A DNA stretch of 47,948 nucleotides from Pseudomonadota bacterium (GTDB lineage Bacteria > Pseudomonadota > Alphaproteobacteria > Rickettsiales > SXRF01): assembly GCA_028873525.1 (NCBI GenBank), contig JAGWIM010000005.1, positions 1 through 47,948 on the forward strand, given 5' to 3'. Positions 39,077 through 45,928 of this stretch are shown one piece after another. Each line of letters begins with the position of its first letter. The stretch's first letter is position 1. The position numbers were made by a program, and so were the translations under genes. The notes under the pieces were generated by a model. The model did not search any database, was not told the DNA's origin, and saw nothing but the letters and a program-made list of their open reading frames with translations.

Positions 39077-39745
39077 TTATACCATTGAGAGGAGCGACGC
39101 AAGCAGGCCTTCGCATTCCTCATCCCATTCTCCGGTGAGCGTTTTGGGGCGGAAATGGCGCTGGAAGGCGGCGGTGGCGGCGGGCAGGGCGGTGATGTCG
39201 TAGCCATAAGCGGCCAGTGATTCTTCCTTGCTTTCGCTGACCGCTGGCCGCTGACCGCTGGCCGCTGGCCACAATCCAATCCCCCGCTCCGCCAGCCACT
39301 CCCAATCAAACAACTCCCCCGGGTCTTTCTTGCGCGTCGGCGCAATATCCGAATGGGCGACGACATTGCGCGCCGGAATCGTATGCCGCGCCAGAATCGC
39401 TTTGCTTAAGCGCGCCACCGCTTCCATCTGTGGTTTGGGAAATCGCCGGTAGCCGCAGTCATGGCCGGGATTGGCGATCTCGATGCCGATGGATCGCTGG
39501 TTGATATTGGAATTCCCGCGCCAGTGGCTTACACCCGCGTGCCAGGCGCGCTCGCTTTCCGGCACGAGCGCGTGGACGGCGCCGTCTTCTTCCACCAAAT
39601 AATGCGCGCTGACCCCGGCCGCCGGGTCGCACAATCTTTCCAATGCTTCCCGCGCCGACGCCATGCCGGTGTAATGCAGCACGAGCATGTCCACCGGCTG
39701 GCCGTCACGGCTGTCGAAATTGGGGGAGGGATGGTTGGTGTTCAT
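39077..39745 (-). CDS. ampD: N-acetylmuramoyl-L-alanine amidase, AmpD type, with repeat insertion
   Basis: 222 residues. A cytosolic amidase fold for recycling cell-wall muropeptides. Zinc ligands and catalytic residues are His24 (VLHYTG), His131 and Asp141 in HSDIAPTRKKDPG, with GIEIANPG in between. Residues about 159-186 (WPAASGQRPAVSESKEES and neighbours) are coded by the heptamer-arm hairpin at 39207-39272, then the conserved C-terminal helix AATAAFQRHFRPKTLTGEW resumes, so the insertion lies in a surface position before the peptidoglycan-binding-like tail. No signal peptide. The stop codon is immediately upstream of rnpB. Confidence 0.9.
   Translation of the reverse strand: MNTNHPSPNFDSRDGQPVDMLVLHYTGMASAREALERLCDPAAGVSAHYLVEEDGAVHALVPESERAWHAGVSHWRGNSNINQRSIGIEIANPGHDCGYRRFPKPQMEAVARLSKAILARHTIPARNVVAHSDIAPTRKKDPGELFDWEWLAERGIGLWPAASGQRPAVSESKEESLAAYGYDITALPAATAAFQRHFRPKTLTGEWDEECEGLLASLLSMV
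39207..39272. repeat. Heptamer-arm hairpin inside ampD
   Basis: Left arm AAGCGGCCAGTGA (39208-39220), spacer TTCTTCCTTGCTTTC, right arm of heptamers GCTGACC, GCTGGCC, GCTGACC, GCTGGCC, GCTGGCC (39236-39270). The spacer CCTTGCTTTC is shared exactly with the element at 40954-41042. Confidence 0.8.
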
Positions 39746-39747
39746 CT

Positions 39748-39854
39748 GTCATCCCCGCGCAGGCGGGGATCCAGTAGCGGCGCGTCTGCGCCGCAGAAGG
39801 GTCTATACCGCGCCCATGGCGCTTTAGCTGGATTCCCGCTTTCGCGGGAATGAC
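39748..39854. repeat. REP-like palindromic element
   Basis: GTCATCCCCGC and GCGGGGATCCAG form the left hairpin (from 39748); CTGGATTCCCGC and GCGGGAATGAC form the right one (to 39854). The two halves are also inverted copies of each other, with GCGGCGC/GCGCCGC structures between. It lies between the DjlA-like gene and ampD. Confidence 0.88.
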
Positions 39855-39869
39855 GAAGAAAGTTCATCT

Positions 39870-40604
39870 TCACGCTGCTTTCTTACTCAGCACCCGGTAT
39901 GCCTCGTTGATCTCTGATGCCTTGAGCTTCAGCAGCAGCGCCACTTCCGGCGACACCTCGCTGCCGGCGAAACGGTCGGGATGCCAGGCGCGCATCAGCT
40001 CGCGGTAGCGTTTTTTGAGCATGGCCGGCGAGGCGCGGCGCTTGACGCCCAGCACCTGGTGCGCCTGTGGACGCCCCTCGTGCCGCGCGCGGATGGCGGC
40101 ATATTCGGCGCCGTTGAGTCCCAGCCGGTGCGACGCTCGCGCCAGCCAGCGTTCGGAGGCGGGCGAGACGGCGCCGTCGGCGCCGGCGATGGAAAACAGC
40201 CGGTCGATTAATGCCGTAAACAGCGCCGGTTGCCGTGGGAAAATATAGCGTATCTGCCGGATGTAATGCGTGTGCGGCGTTGCGTCGCCGCAGGCCAGCG
40301 CGAACAGCGAGCGCAGCTTGCCGCACATCTGGCCGCTTAAGGGGAACGACTGGCGGAAAGCGAGGTATTTGGCTTTCGTAATCTCCCCGTCCAGCCGCGC
40401 CAGTTGCGCCGACAAGGCGATGACGGCGAAGGTGAAAGAGAGATGCTTGAAATCGTTTTCCGCGTCTAGCGCGCCGCGCTTTGCGCTCTCGGGCGCTTTT
40501 TTGGCGGGTGGAAGCAGCAGGCCGCCGAGACTATAAGAAAGACGCAGCGGGAAATGGATGACCCGATGCCCCGATGACCGGATAACCCGGGTAAGGAAAT
40601 TCAT
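39870..40604 (-). CDS. DjlA-like co-chaperone with TerB-like and J domains
   Basis: 244 residues. The middle is helical and resembles the TerB-like domain of DjlA (FTFAVIALSAQLARLDGEIT, LFSIAGADGAVSPASERWL). The C-terminal J domain begins AHQVLGVKRRASPAMLKKRY and carries the HPD motif at residues 208-210 (AWHPDRF), so it should stimulate a DnaK-type ATPase. Unlike E. coli DjlA no clear N-terminal membrane helix is seen, only a moderately hydrophobic stretch near 18-32. Residues 5-17 are coded by an octamer array (40556-40591), so the true N-terminus may be altered. Confidence 0.85.
   Translation of the reverse strand: MNFLTRVIRSSGHRVIHFPLRLSYSLGGLLLPPAKKAPESAKRGALDAENDFKHLSFTFAVIALSAQLARLDGEITKAKYLAFRQSFPLSGQMCGKLRSLFALACGDATPHTHYIRQIRYIFPRQPALFTALIDRLFSIAGADGAVSPASERWLARASHRLGLNGAEYAAIRARHEGRPQAHQVLGVKRRASPAMLKKRYRELMRAWHPDRFAGSEVSPEVALLLKLKASEINEAYRVLSKKAA
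40556..40591. repeat. Degenerate octamer array at the DjlA-like gene start
   Basis: Plus-strand units GATGACCC, GATGCCCC, GATGACCG, GATAACCC. They fall within the first 17 codons of the gene. A single related GGTCATCC lies further right at about 40629, on the other side of the start codon. Confidence 0.65.
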
Positions 40605-40639
40605 AGCAGGCGGCCTCTAATAATTATCTGGTCATCCCC

Positions 40640-40954
40640 TTATTTTTCCCCCACTACCTGCTCCCTCGCCACCGGCAACAGAAGCTGCATCTCGGCGCCG
40701 ATGTCTTTATCCGTCAGGTTGAGCTTGGCCCGCTTGAAATCCGCCAGCACCTTCCCGCCGATGTCGGCGTGGTCAATGGCTGCCAGCGCTGCCTCGCGCA
40801 CGTAAGCCTCGGCGTCTCCGCCTTTTTTCCCCAGCTTTTCCGCCGCCCACGCCCCCAGCAGCTTATTGCGCCGCGCGATGACGCGGAACGCCGTTTCCTC
40901 GTCATGGGCGAATTTATTCTCGAATTGCTTTTCGCGGTCGTCGAAGATGGTCAT
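40640..40954 (-). CDS. F1-ATPase inhibitor zeta subunit (DUF1476)
   Basis: 104 residues, the family's usual size. The signature start TIFDDREKQFENKFAHDEET is followed by FRVIARRNKLLGAWAAEKLG, then a four-helix globular part. In Paracoccus the zeta subunit inserts its N-terminus into F1 and blocks ATP hydrolysis; the family is restricted to alphaproteobacteria, which supports the taxonomic call. It sits alone between the DjlA-like gene and a heptamer hairpin, away from ATP synthase genes, as is usual. Confidence 0.93.
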   Translation of the reverse strand: MTIFDDREKQFENKFAHDEETAFRVIARRNKLLGAWAAEKLGKKGGDAEAYVREAALAAIDHADIGGKVLADFKRAKLNLTDKDIGAEMQLLLPVAREQVVGEK

Positions 40955-41042
40955 CAGTGGCCGATGGTCAGTTAACAGTTGGCGTCCGTCAGCTTTTTCC
41001 CTTGCTTTCTGCCGACTGTCAACTGTTAACTGTTATTGCAGT
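40954..41042. repeat. Heptamer-arm hairpin upstream of purC
   Basis: Left arm GGTCAGTTAACAGTTGGCG with CCGTCAG (40966-40991), spacer CTTTTTCCCTTGCTTTCTG, right arm CGACTGT, CAACTGT, TAACTGT, TATTGCA (41013-41040). The left and right arms are inverted copies. It occupies most of the divergent region between the zeta inhibitor gene and purC. Confidence 0.8.
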
Positions 41043-41070
41043 CGGGCGCAAACTGTTCTATTGATATGCC

Positions 41071-41871
41071 ATGCATAAACGAAAGATTCTCGCCATGTCG
41101 CCGCGCAAGCCCATCTACGAAGGCAAAGCCAAGCAGCTTTTTGAAGGCCCGGAGCCGGGCACGCTGATCCAGCATTTCAAGGACGACGCCACCGCCTTCA
41201 ACAACCAGAAGAAGGGCACCATCGCCGGCAAGGGCGTGCTCAACAACCGCATCTCGGAATACCTGATGCTGCGCCTGCATGAAATCGGCGTGCCGACGCA
41301 TTTTATCAGAACCCTCAACATGCGCGAGCAACTGATTAAATCGGTGCAGATTGTGCCGCTCGAGGTGATTGTCAGGAACGTCGCCGCCGGCAGCTTCGCC
41401 AAGCGCTTCGGCGTCAAGGAAGGCAAAGATCTCGGCCAGCCGCTCATCGAGTATTGCTACAAGAATGACGCGCTGGGCGACCCGTTCGTCAGCGAGGAAC
41501 ATATTTTCGCTTTTCACTGGGCGACGCCGCAGGAGGTGGACGAAATCCGCATGTATGCCTTGCGCATCAACGATTTTCTCTCCGGCCTCTTCATGGGCGT
41601 CGGCATCCGGCTGGTGGATTTCAAGCTCGAGTTCGGCCGACTGGCCGAGGGTGACCGCGATCAGGTCATCCTCGCCGATGAAATCAGCCCCGACAATTGC
41701 CGCCTGTGGGACGTCAAAACCGGGAAGAAGCTCGACAAAGACCGCTTCCGCCAGGATTTAGGCCAGGTCGAAGACGCCTATCAGGAAGTGGCGCGCCGCC
41801 TCGGCGTCCTGCCGCCGGAGGAGAGCCATGTGATTGCGGTGGATGCGCGGCCGCCGCGCCAGAAGAAATGA
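41071..41871 (+). CDS. purC: Phosphoribosylaminoimidazole-succinocarboxamide synthase
   Basis: 266 residues. It joins aspartate to CAIR in an ATP-dependent step of purine synthesis. Family segments are clear: [14 protein letters not shown] near the start, [19 protein letters not shown] and [12 protein letters not shown]-like [20 protein letters not shown], then DFKLEFGR and [14 protein letters not shown]. An ATG eight codons in (41095, [10 protein letters not shown]) is a possible alternative start. The stop overlaps the purS start by ATGA, so purC and purS are translationally coupled; purQ follows. Confidence 0.97.
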   Translation: MHKRKILAMSPRKPIYEGKAKQLFEGPEPGTLIQHFKDDATAFNNQKKGTIAGKGVLNNRISEYLMLRLHEIGVPTHFIRTLNMREQLIKSVQIVPLEVIVRNVAAGSFAKRFGVKEGKDLGQPLIEYCYKNDALGDPFVSEEHIFAFHWATPQEVDEIRMYALRINDFLSGLFMGVGIRLVDFKLEFGRLAEGDRDQVILADEISPDNCRLWDVKTGKKLDKDRFRQDLGQVEDAYQEVARRLGVLPPEESHVIAVDARPPRQKK

Positions 41872-42110
41872 AAGCCCGCATTCACATCACCCTGAAAAAC
41901 GGCGTGCTCGACCCGCAGGGGCGCGCCATCGGCGTAGCGCTGCACAACATGGGCTTCCCGCAGGTGGAAGACGTGCGGCAGGGCAAATATATCGAAGTCG
42001 AGGTCAAGGAATCCGACCGCAAAAAAGCCGAAGCCGCCATTGACAAAATGTGCGCCGGCCTGCTCGCCAATACGGTGGTGGAGAATTATAGGTATGAAAT
42101 CAGTGAGTAG
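41868..42110 (+). CDS. purS: Phosphoribosylformylglycinamidine synthase subunit PurS
   Basis: 80 residues, the family's size. The pattern [31 protein letters not shown] and [17 protein letters not shown] is diagnostic. PurS bridges PurL and PurQ in the three-part FGAM synthase. Its ATG overlaps the purC stop. Its stop codon (42108-42110) is directly followed by a heptamer-arm hairpin that separates it from purQ. Confidence 0.95.
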   Translation: MKARIHITLKNGVLDPQGRAIGVALHNMGFPQVEDVRQGKYIEVEVKESDRKKAEAAIDKMCAGLLANTVVENYRYEISE

Positions 42111-42178
42111 CGGCCAGCGGCCAGCGGCCAGTAAAATAAAATTTTCTTTCTGGTCGCTGACCGCTGGCCGCTGTCAAC
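42110..42178. repeat. Heptamer-arm hairpin between purS and purQ
   Basis: Left arm is GCGGCCA three times then GTAAAATAAAATTTTCTTTC as spacer, and right arm TGGTCGC, TGACCGC, TGGCCGC, TG. A near-perfect inverted pair that begins at the purS stop codon and ends 8 nt before the purQ start. Confidence 0.85.
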
Positions 42179-42185
42179 TTCCTTT

Positions 42186-42965
42186 ATGAAATCCGCCGTC
42201 ATCGTTTTCCCCGGCTCCAACTGCGACCGCGACGCCTATACGGTATTGCGGCAACTCTCTGATAATCCCCTCCCCCCTTGTGGGGGATGGCCAGGGAGGG
42301 GGGTAATTGAAAAAAAAGTAACCCCTCCCCCTAGCTCCCTCCCACAAGGGGAGGGGGGAAATAATGTGGCGATGGTCTGGCACCGCGATTCGGAACTTCC
42401 CAAGGTGGATTTAGTCGTGCTGCCCGGCGGGTTTTCCTACGGCGATTACCTGCGCTCCGGCGCCATGGCGGCGCATTCGCCCATCATGAAAGAGGTGAAA
42501 AAACACGCCGAACGCGGCGGGCTGGTGCTCGGCATCTGCAACGGTTTTCAGGTGCTGACCGAAGCCGGGCTGCTGCCCGGCGTGCTGATGCGTAACGCGA
42601 AGCTTAAATTTGTCTGCCGCGAGGTGTTCCTCAAAGTCGAAAACACCCAAACGCCCTTCACGAAAAACTATAAGCAGGAACAGGTCATCAACGATCCCAT
42701 CGCCCATCACGACGGCAATTATTTTGCCGGTAACGATACGCTGAAATCGCTGGAAGACAATAACCAGATTACCTTCCGCTACTGCGACGCCTCTGGCCGC
42801 ATCACGCCGGAAAGCAACCCCAACGGCTCGCAACTGAACATTGCCGGCATCAGCAACAAGCAGGGCAACGTGCTCGGCATGATGCCGCATCCGGAGCGCC
42901 ACGCCGAAGCGCTCTTGGGCGGGGTGGACGGGAAGTTTCTTTTTGAGTCGCTACTGGCGGCATAA
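42186..42965 (+). CDS. purQ: Phosphoribosylformylglycinamidine synthase subunit PurQ with insertion
   Basis: 259 residues, about 30 more than usual. A class I glutamine amidotransferase supplying ammonia to PurL. Catalytic Cys118 lies in [23 protein letters not shown] is intact, and the C-terminal [15 protein letters not shown] has the His and Glu of the triad. Residues about 27-59 ([18 protein letters not shown] and [15 protein letters not shown]) are coded by a 94-bp C-rich/G-rich palindrome in frame between the first helix and the strand VAMVWH. The family has no such segment. Whether the RNA or protein is processed is unknown. Its start has TTCC rather than a ribosome-binding site, so expression may depend on purS. 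Confidence 0.94.
   Translation: MKSAVIVFPGSNCDRDAYTVLRQLSDNPLPPCGGWPGRGVIEKKVTPPPSSLPQGEGGNNVAMVWHRDSELPKVDLVVLPGGFSYGDYLRSGAMAAHSPIMKEVKKHAERGGLVLGICNGFQVLTEAGLLPGVLMRNAKLKFVCREVFLKVENTQTPFTKNYKQEQVINDPIAHHDGNYFAGNDTLKSLEDNNQITFRYCDASGRITPESNPNGSQLNIAGISNKQGNVLGMMPHPERHAEALLGGVDGKFLFESLLAA
42266..42359. repeat. C-rich/G-rich palindromic insertion inside purQ
   Basis: Left half CCCCTCCCCCCTTGTGGGGG then ATGGCCAGGGAGGGGGG; right half CCCCTCCCCCTAGCTCCCTC then CCACAAGGGGAGGGGGG. The halves are inverted copies around an A-rich centre (ATTGAAAAAAAAG). About 94 bp in frame. Confidence 0.88.
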
Positions 42966-42969
42966 TTTC

Positions 42970-42999
42970 TTGTCATGCCCGCCTACGCGGGTATGACAA
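42970..42999. repeat. REP-like hairpin between purQ and purL
   Basis: TTGTCATGCCCGC-CTAC-GCGGGTATGACAA forms a long stem between the convergent purQ and purL ends, and abuts the purL stop codon. It is a diverged member of the GTCATCCCCGC family and may act as a bidirectional transcription barrier. Confidence 0.8.
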
Positions 43000-45246
43000 C
43001 TAAGCCATGTACCCCGGCAGCCATTTTTCATGCGCCGCTCGCAATTCCGCCACGGAAATTTTGAACTGGCCTTGCACTTCAAACATACCGGCCTGCGTTT
43101 TCCCCAAGTGCGTTATGGCGACGCCGGCTTTTTCCGCCGCTGGCAAAATGGTCTCGGCGCTGCCGGTGACGATATAGCGCGCCTGATCTTCGCCGAATAA
43201 TAATCCTGCGAGAGCGGAGCGATGCGCAGGATCCTGTGCTGACGCTATCGCGTCCCACAGGATTTGGGCGCCCACTCCATTCCCATACGTCATCTCCGCC
43301 AGCGCCACCAGTAATCCGCCGTCGGAAACATCGTGGCAGGCGGAAATTTTTCCTTCCTCAATTAATCCGCGCACGAAATCGCCGTTCTTTCGTTCCGCGT
43401 TCAAATCCACCGGCGGCGGCGTGCCTTCTTCTTTCCCCAGAATCTCGCGCAGGTACAGCGACCGGCCGAGATGCCCCTTCGTCTCGCCGATTAAAATAAT
43501 GTCTTCGCCCGCCCTGGTGAAAGCGTTGCCTGCCCGCCTTGAAACATCTTTCAAAATCCCGACGCCGCCGATGGCGGGCGTGGGAAAAATCCCCTTGCCG
43601 TTCGTCTCGTTATAAAGCGAAACGTTGCCGGAAATCACCGGATAGTCGAGTGCTTTGCACGCTTCTGCCATGCCCTGAATACAGCCGACGAGTTGTCCCA
43701 TGATCTCCGGTTTTTCCGGGTTGCCGAAATTGAGGCAGTTGGTAATCGCCAGCGGCGTCGCGCCTACTGCGGTGAGATTCCGCCACGATTCCGCCACGGC
43801 CTGCTTGCCGCCCTCGATGGGATCGGCGAAGCAGTAGCGCGGCGTGCAGTCGGTGGAAATCGCCAGCGCTTTGCCGGTGCCGTGCACGCGCACAATGGCC
43901 GCGTCGCCGCCTGGGCGCTGCGCGGTGTCGTTGCCGACCATGTGGTCATACTGCTCGTAAATCCAGCGCTTGCTGCAAAGGTCGGGGCTGCTGATGAGGG
44001 TGAGCAACGAAGCGGCCAGCGGCCAGTTGGCAGCGGCCGGTAAAAAATTCTCCTCTTCTTCTGACCGCTGACCGCTGACCGCTGACCGCTTAATTTCATA
44101 CGGCCTGTCATACACCGGCGCATCCTCGCTCATCGGCGCGACCGGCAAATCGGCGACGATTTCGCCGTGCATTTTGAGAATCATTCTTCCGCTATCGGTG
44201 ATTTTGCCGATGGCGGCGAAGGCCAGCTCCCACTTGTCGAAAATGGCGCGCGCCAGCGCTTCTTTCTCCGGTTTCAGTACCATCAACATGCGCTCCTGCG
44301 ATTCGGAGAGCATGATTTCGTACGGCGTCATGCCGTTTTCGCGCATCGGCACTTTGTCCAGCTCCAGCTCAATGCCGCAGTCGCCTTTGCCCGCCATTTC
44401 AAGCGACGAGGAGGTGAGTCCCGCCGCGCCCATATCCTGAATCGCCACGATGGCGTCGGTCTGCATAAGTTCCAGACACGCCTCGATTAACAGCTTCTCG
44501 GTGAACGGGTCGCCGACCTGCACCGTAGGCCGTTTTTCCTCGGCGCCTTCGCCGAATCCGGCGCTGGCCATTGTTGCGCCGTGGATGCCGTCGCGCCCGG
44601 TTTTCGAGCCGACATAGACCACGGGATTCCCGACGCCCGCCGCCCTGGAATAAAAAATTTTGTTTTTGTCGGCGATGCCGACTGTCATCGCGTTGACCAG
44701 TATATTGCCGTTATACGATGGATGAAACGTGCATTCGCCGCCGACGGTAGGCACGCCGACACAGTTGCCGTAAGAGCCGATGCCGGCGACGACGCCGGAG
44801 AGAAGATGCTTGGTTTTCGGGTGGTTCGGCGCGCCGAAGCGTAAGCTGTTCATATTGGCGATGGGGCGCGCCCCCATCGTAAAAACATCGCGCAAAATGC
44901 CGCCGACGCCGGTCGCAGCCCCTTGAAACGGCTCGATATAGGAAGGGTGGTTGTGCGACTCCATTTTGAAAATCGCCGCCTGCCCGTCGCCGATGTCGAT
45001 GACGCCGGCATTCTCGCCCGGCCCGCAGATGACGTGCGGCGCTTCGGTTGGCAGTGTTTTCAGCCACTTGCGCGTGGATTTGTAAGAGCAATGCTCGCTC
45101 CACATCACCGAAAAAATGCCGAGTTCCACCCGGTTCGGCTCGCGCCCCAGCCGCGCCACGATGCGGTCATATTCCTCCGCCGTCAGCCCATGCTCGGCGA
45201 CGACGGCAGGCGTGATTTCAGAGGTGGGAGCGACGCCGTGCTTCAT
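43000..45246 (-). CDS. purL: Phosphoribosylformylglycinamidine synthase subunit PurL with two insertions
   Basis: 748 residues, the small PurL that works with PurS and PurQ. ATP-dependent conversion of FGAR to FGAM. Conserved parts include [83 protein letters not shown] and [15 protein letters not shown]. Two non-family segments are present: residues about 386-412 ([16 protein letters not shown] and onward) from a heptamer-arm hairpin, and about 662-682 ([20 protein letters not shown]) from a pair of AATCCTG-type palindromes. Both keep the frame. The gene faces purQ instead of following it, so the three subunits are not all in one operon. Confidence 0.95.
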   Translation of the reverse strand: MKHGVAPTSEITPAVVAEHGLTAEEYDRIVARLGREPNRVELGIFSVMWSEHCSYKSTRKWLKTLPTEAPHVICGPGENAGVIDIGDGQAAIFKMESHNHPSYIEPFQGAATGVGGILRDVFTMGARPIANMNSLRFGAPNHPKTKHLLSGVVAGIGSYGNCVGVPTVGGECTFHPSYNGNILVNAMTVGIADKNKIFYSRAAGVGNPVVYVGSKTGRDGIHGATMASAGFGEGAEEKRPTVQVGDPFTEKLLIEACLELMQTDAIVAIQDMGAAGLTSSSLEMAGKGDCGIELELDKVPMRENGMTPYEIMLSESQERMLMVLKPEKEALARAIFDKWELAFAAIGKITDSGRMILKMHGEIVADLPVAPMSEDAPVYDRPYEIKRSAVSGQRSEEEENFLPAAANWPLAASLLTLISSPDLCSKRWIYEQYDHMVGNDTAQRPGGDAAIVRVHGTGKALAISTDCTPRYCFADPIEGGKQAVAESWRNLTAVGATPLAITNCLNFGNPEKPEIMGQLVGCIQGMAEACKALDYPVISGNVSLYNETNGKGIFPTPAIGGVGILKDVSRRAGNAFTRAGEDIILIGETKGHLGRSLYLREILGKEEGTPPPVDLNAERKNGDFVRGLIEEGKISACHDVSDGGLLVALAEMTYGNGVGAQILWDAIASAQDPAHRSALAGLLFGEDQARYIVTGSAETILPAAEKAGVAITHLGKTQAGMFEVQGQFKISVAELRAAHEKWLPGYMA
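43202..43264. repeat. Pair of AATCCTG-type palindromes inside purL
   Basis: First hairpin 43202-43232 (AATCCTGCG to GCGCAGGAT), second 43231-43264 (ATCCTGTGC to CCCACAGGATT), overlapping by two bases. The combined 63 bp equal 21 codons and lie in frame. The ends match the intergenic pairs at 2044-2120 and 12432-12517. Confidence 0.88.
44011..44091. repeat. Heptamer-arm hairpin inside purL
   Basis: Left arm GCGGCCA, GCGGCCA, GTTGGCA, GCGGCCG (44012-44039), spacer GTAAAAAATTCTCCTCTTCT, right arm TGACCGC four times (44062-44089). About 81 bp, 27 codons, in frame. Confidence 0.85.
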
Positions 45247-45820
45247 GTCCTGTTGGTAGCATGGCGTCGGCGATTTTCAAGTTTATTGGTAATGAAACCG
45301 GCGGGATAAAATGCCGATGGCGTCGTCCGGTTTTCCGGTGCCGGAGAAAGGCGCGTTCGATGCCTCAAGAATCAGGCGGGCGATTTTCTTGGTTTCGGCC
45401 GTCGAGGCGTTTTGTTCTTAAAAACCCTCTTCCGTGCCATCTGCGCGTCCGTACAATGGAAAGTTTGGGCGTGGTGAAAAGCGCCAGGAAAAATGCCGGA
45501 AAAATAGGAAAAAAATAGCCGGAAAATGGCAAATAAATGCCAAGTAAATGCCAAGAAACAGCAAAAAAACAGGGGAAAAATGGCCGGAAAATGGGCGATG
45601 CAGGCGTGATTGGAGAGGGCGGCGCCCTGCATGTCTTTTGTCAGGATGGCGCAAGAAGTTTACAACGGAAAATCGGAAGACAGGCCGGGCGTGATGGTAT
45701 TTCGCCGGCCATTCCAAACCGTCCGCCCGGTTCATGGCTGACGCCCTGTCCAATATCCTTGAACGCCGCCGGATTTACACTATAATGATGCGGGAATGAT
45801 GCGGGCGGACGGCGAATCTA
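45247..45820. other. Divergent region between purL and tldD without a supported gene
   Basis: About 570 bp. Both strands have short open frames, but none has a ribosome-binding site, motif or balanced composition; the minus-strand one owes its Phe-rich product to the A-rich repeat on the plus strand. The notable content is that A-tract repeat (45478-45595). The purL and tldD promoters must lie here. Confidence 0.6.
45478..45595. repeat. Phased A-tract repeat
   Basis: About 118 bp made of variants of GGAAAAATGCC (for example GGAAAAATAG, GGAAAATGGC, AAATAAATGCC, AAGTAAATGCC, GGAAAAATGGCC). A-tracts recur roughly every 10-12 bp, close to the helix repeat, so the DNA is expected to be curved. 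One strand is strongly purine-rich. Confidence 0.6.
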
Positions 45821-45889
45821 TGAAAAAAACCTATGCCATGCAGGCGTTCCGGGACGGCGTGGCCAGGGCGCGCCGCGGCGATGCCTGAA
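45821..45889 (+). CDS. Possible 22-codon leader peptide before tldD
   Basis: ATG AAA AAA at 45821 opens a frame for MKKTYAMQAFRDGVARARRG plus two residues, ending TGA at 45887-45889. Its end overlaps an ATG (45881) in the tldD frame. The start resembles a normal gene start and tldD lacks an obvious ribosome-binding site of its own, so coupling is possible. The evidence is weak and it may be chance. Confidence 0.25.
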
Positions 45890-45928
45890 AGCTTCACGCC
45901 GGAAGACCGGCCTGCCGAAAGTATATCG

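Noticed and set aside
39207-44091. Heptamer arrays as a CRISPR array
   Set aside because: Units are 7-8 nt, contiguous and without unique spacers; there are no 25-40 nt repeats and no cas genes.
45372-45753. Minus-strand frames with a Phe-rich hydrophobic product, possibly a membrane protein
   Set aside because: The hydrophobicity comes from T-runs complementary to the A-tract repeat; there is no ribosome-binding site and the two overlapping frames look alike in quality.
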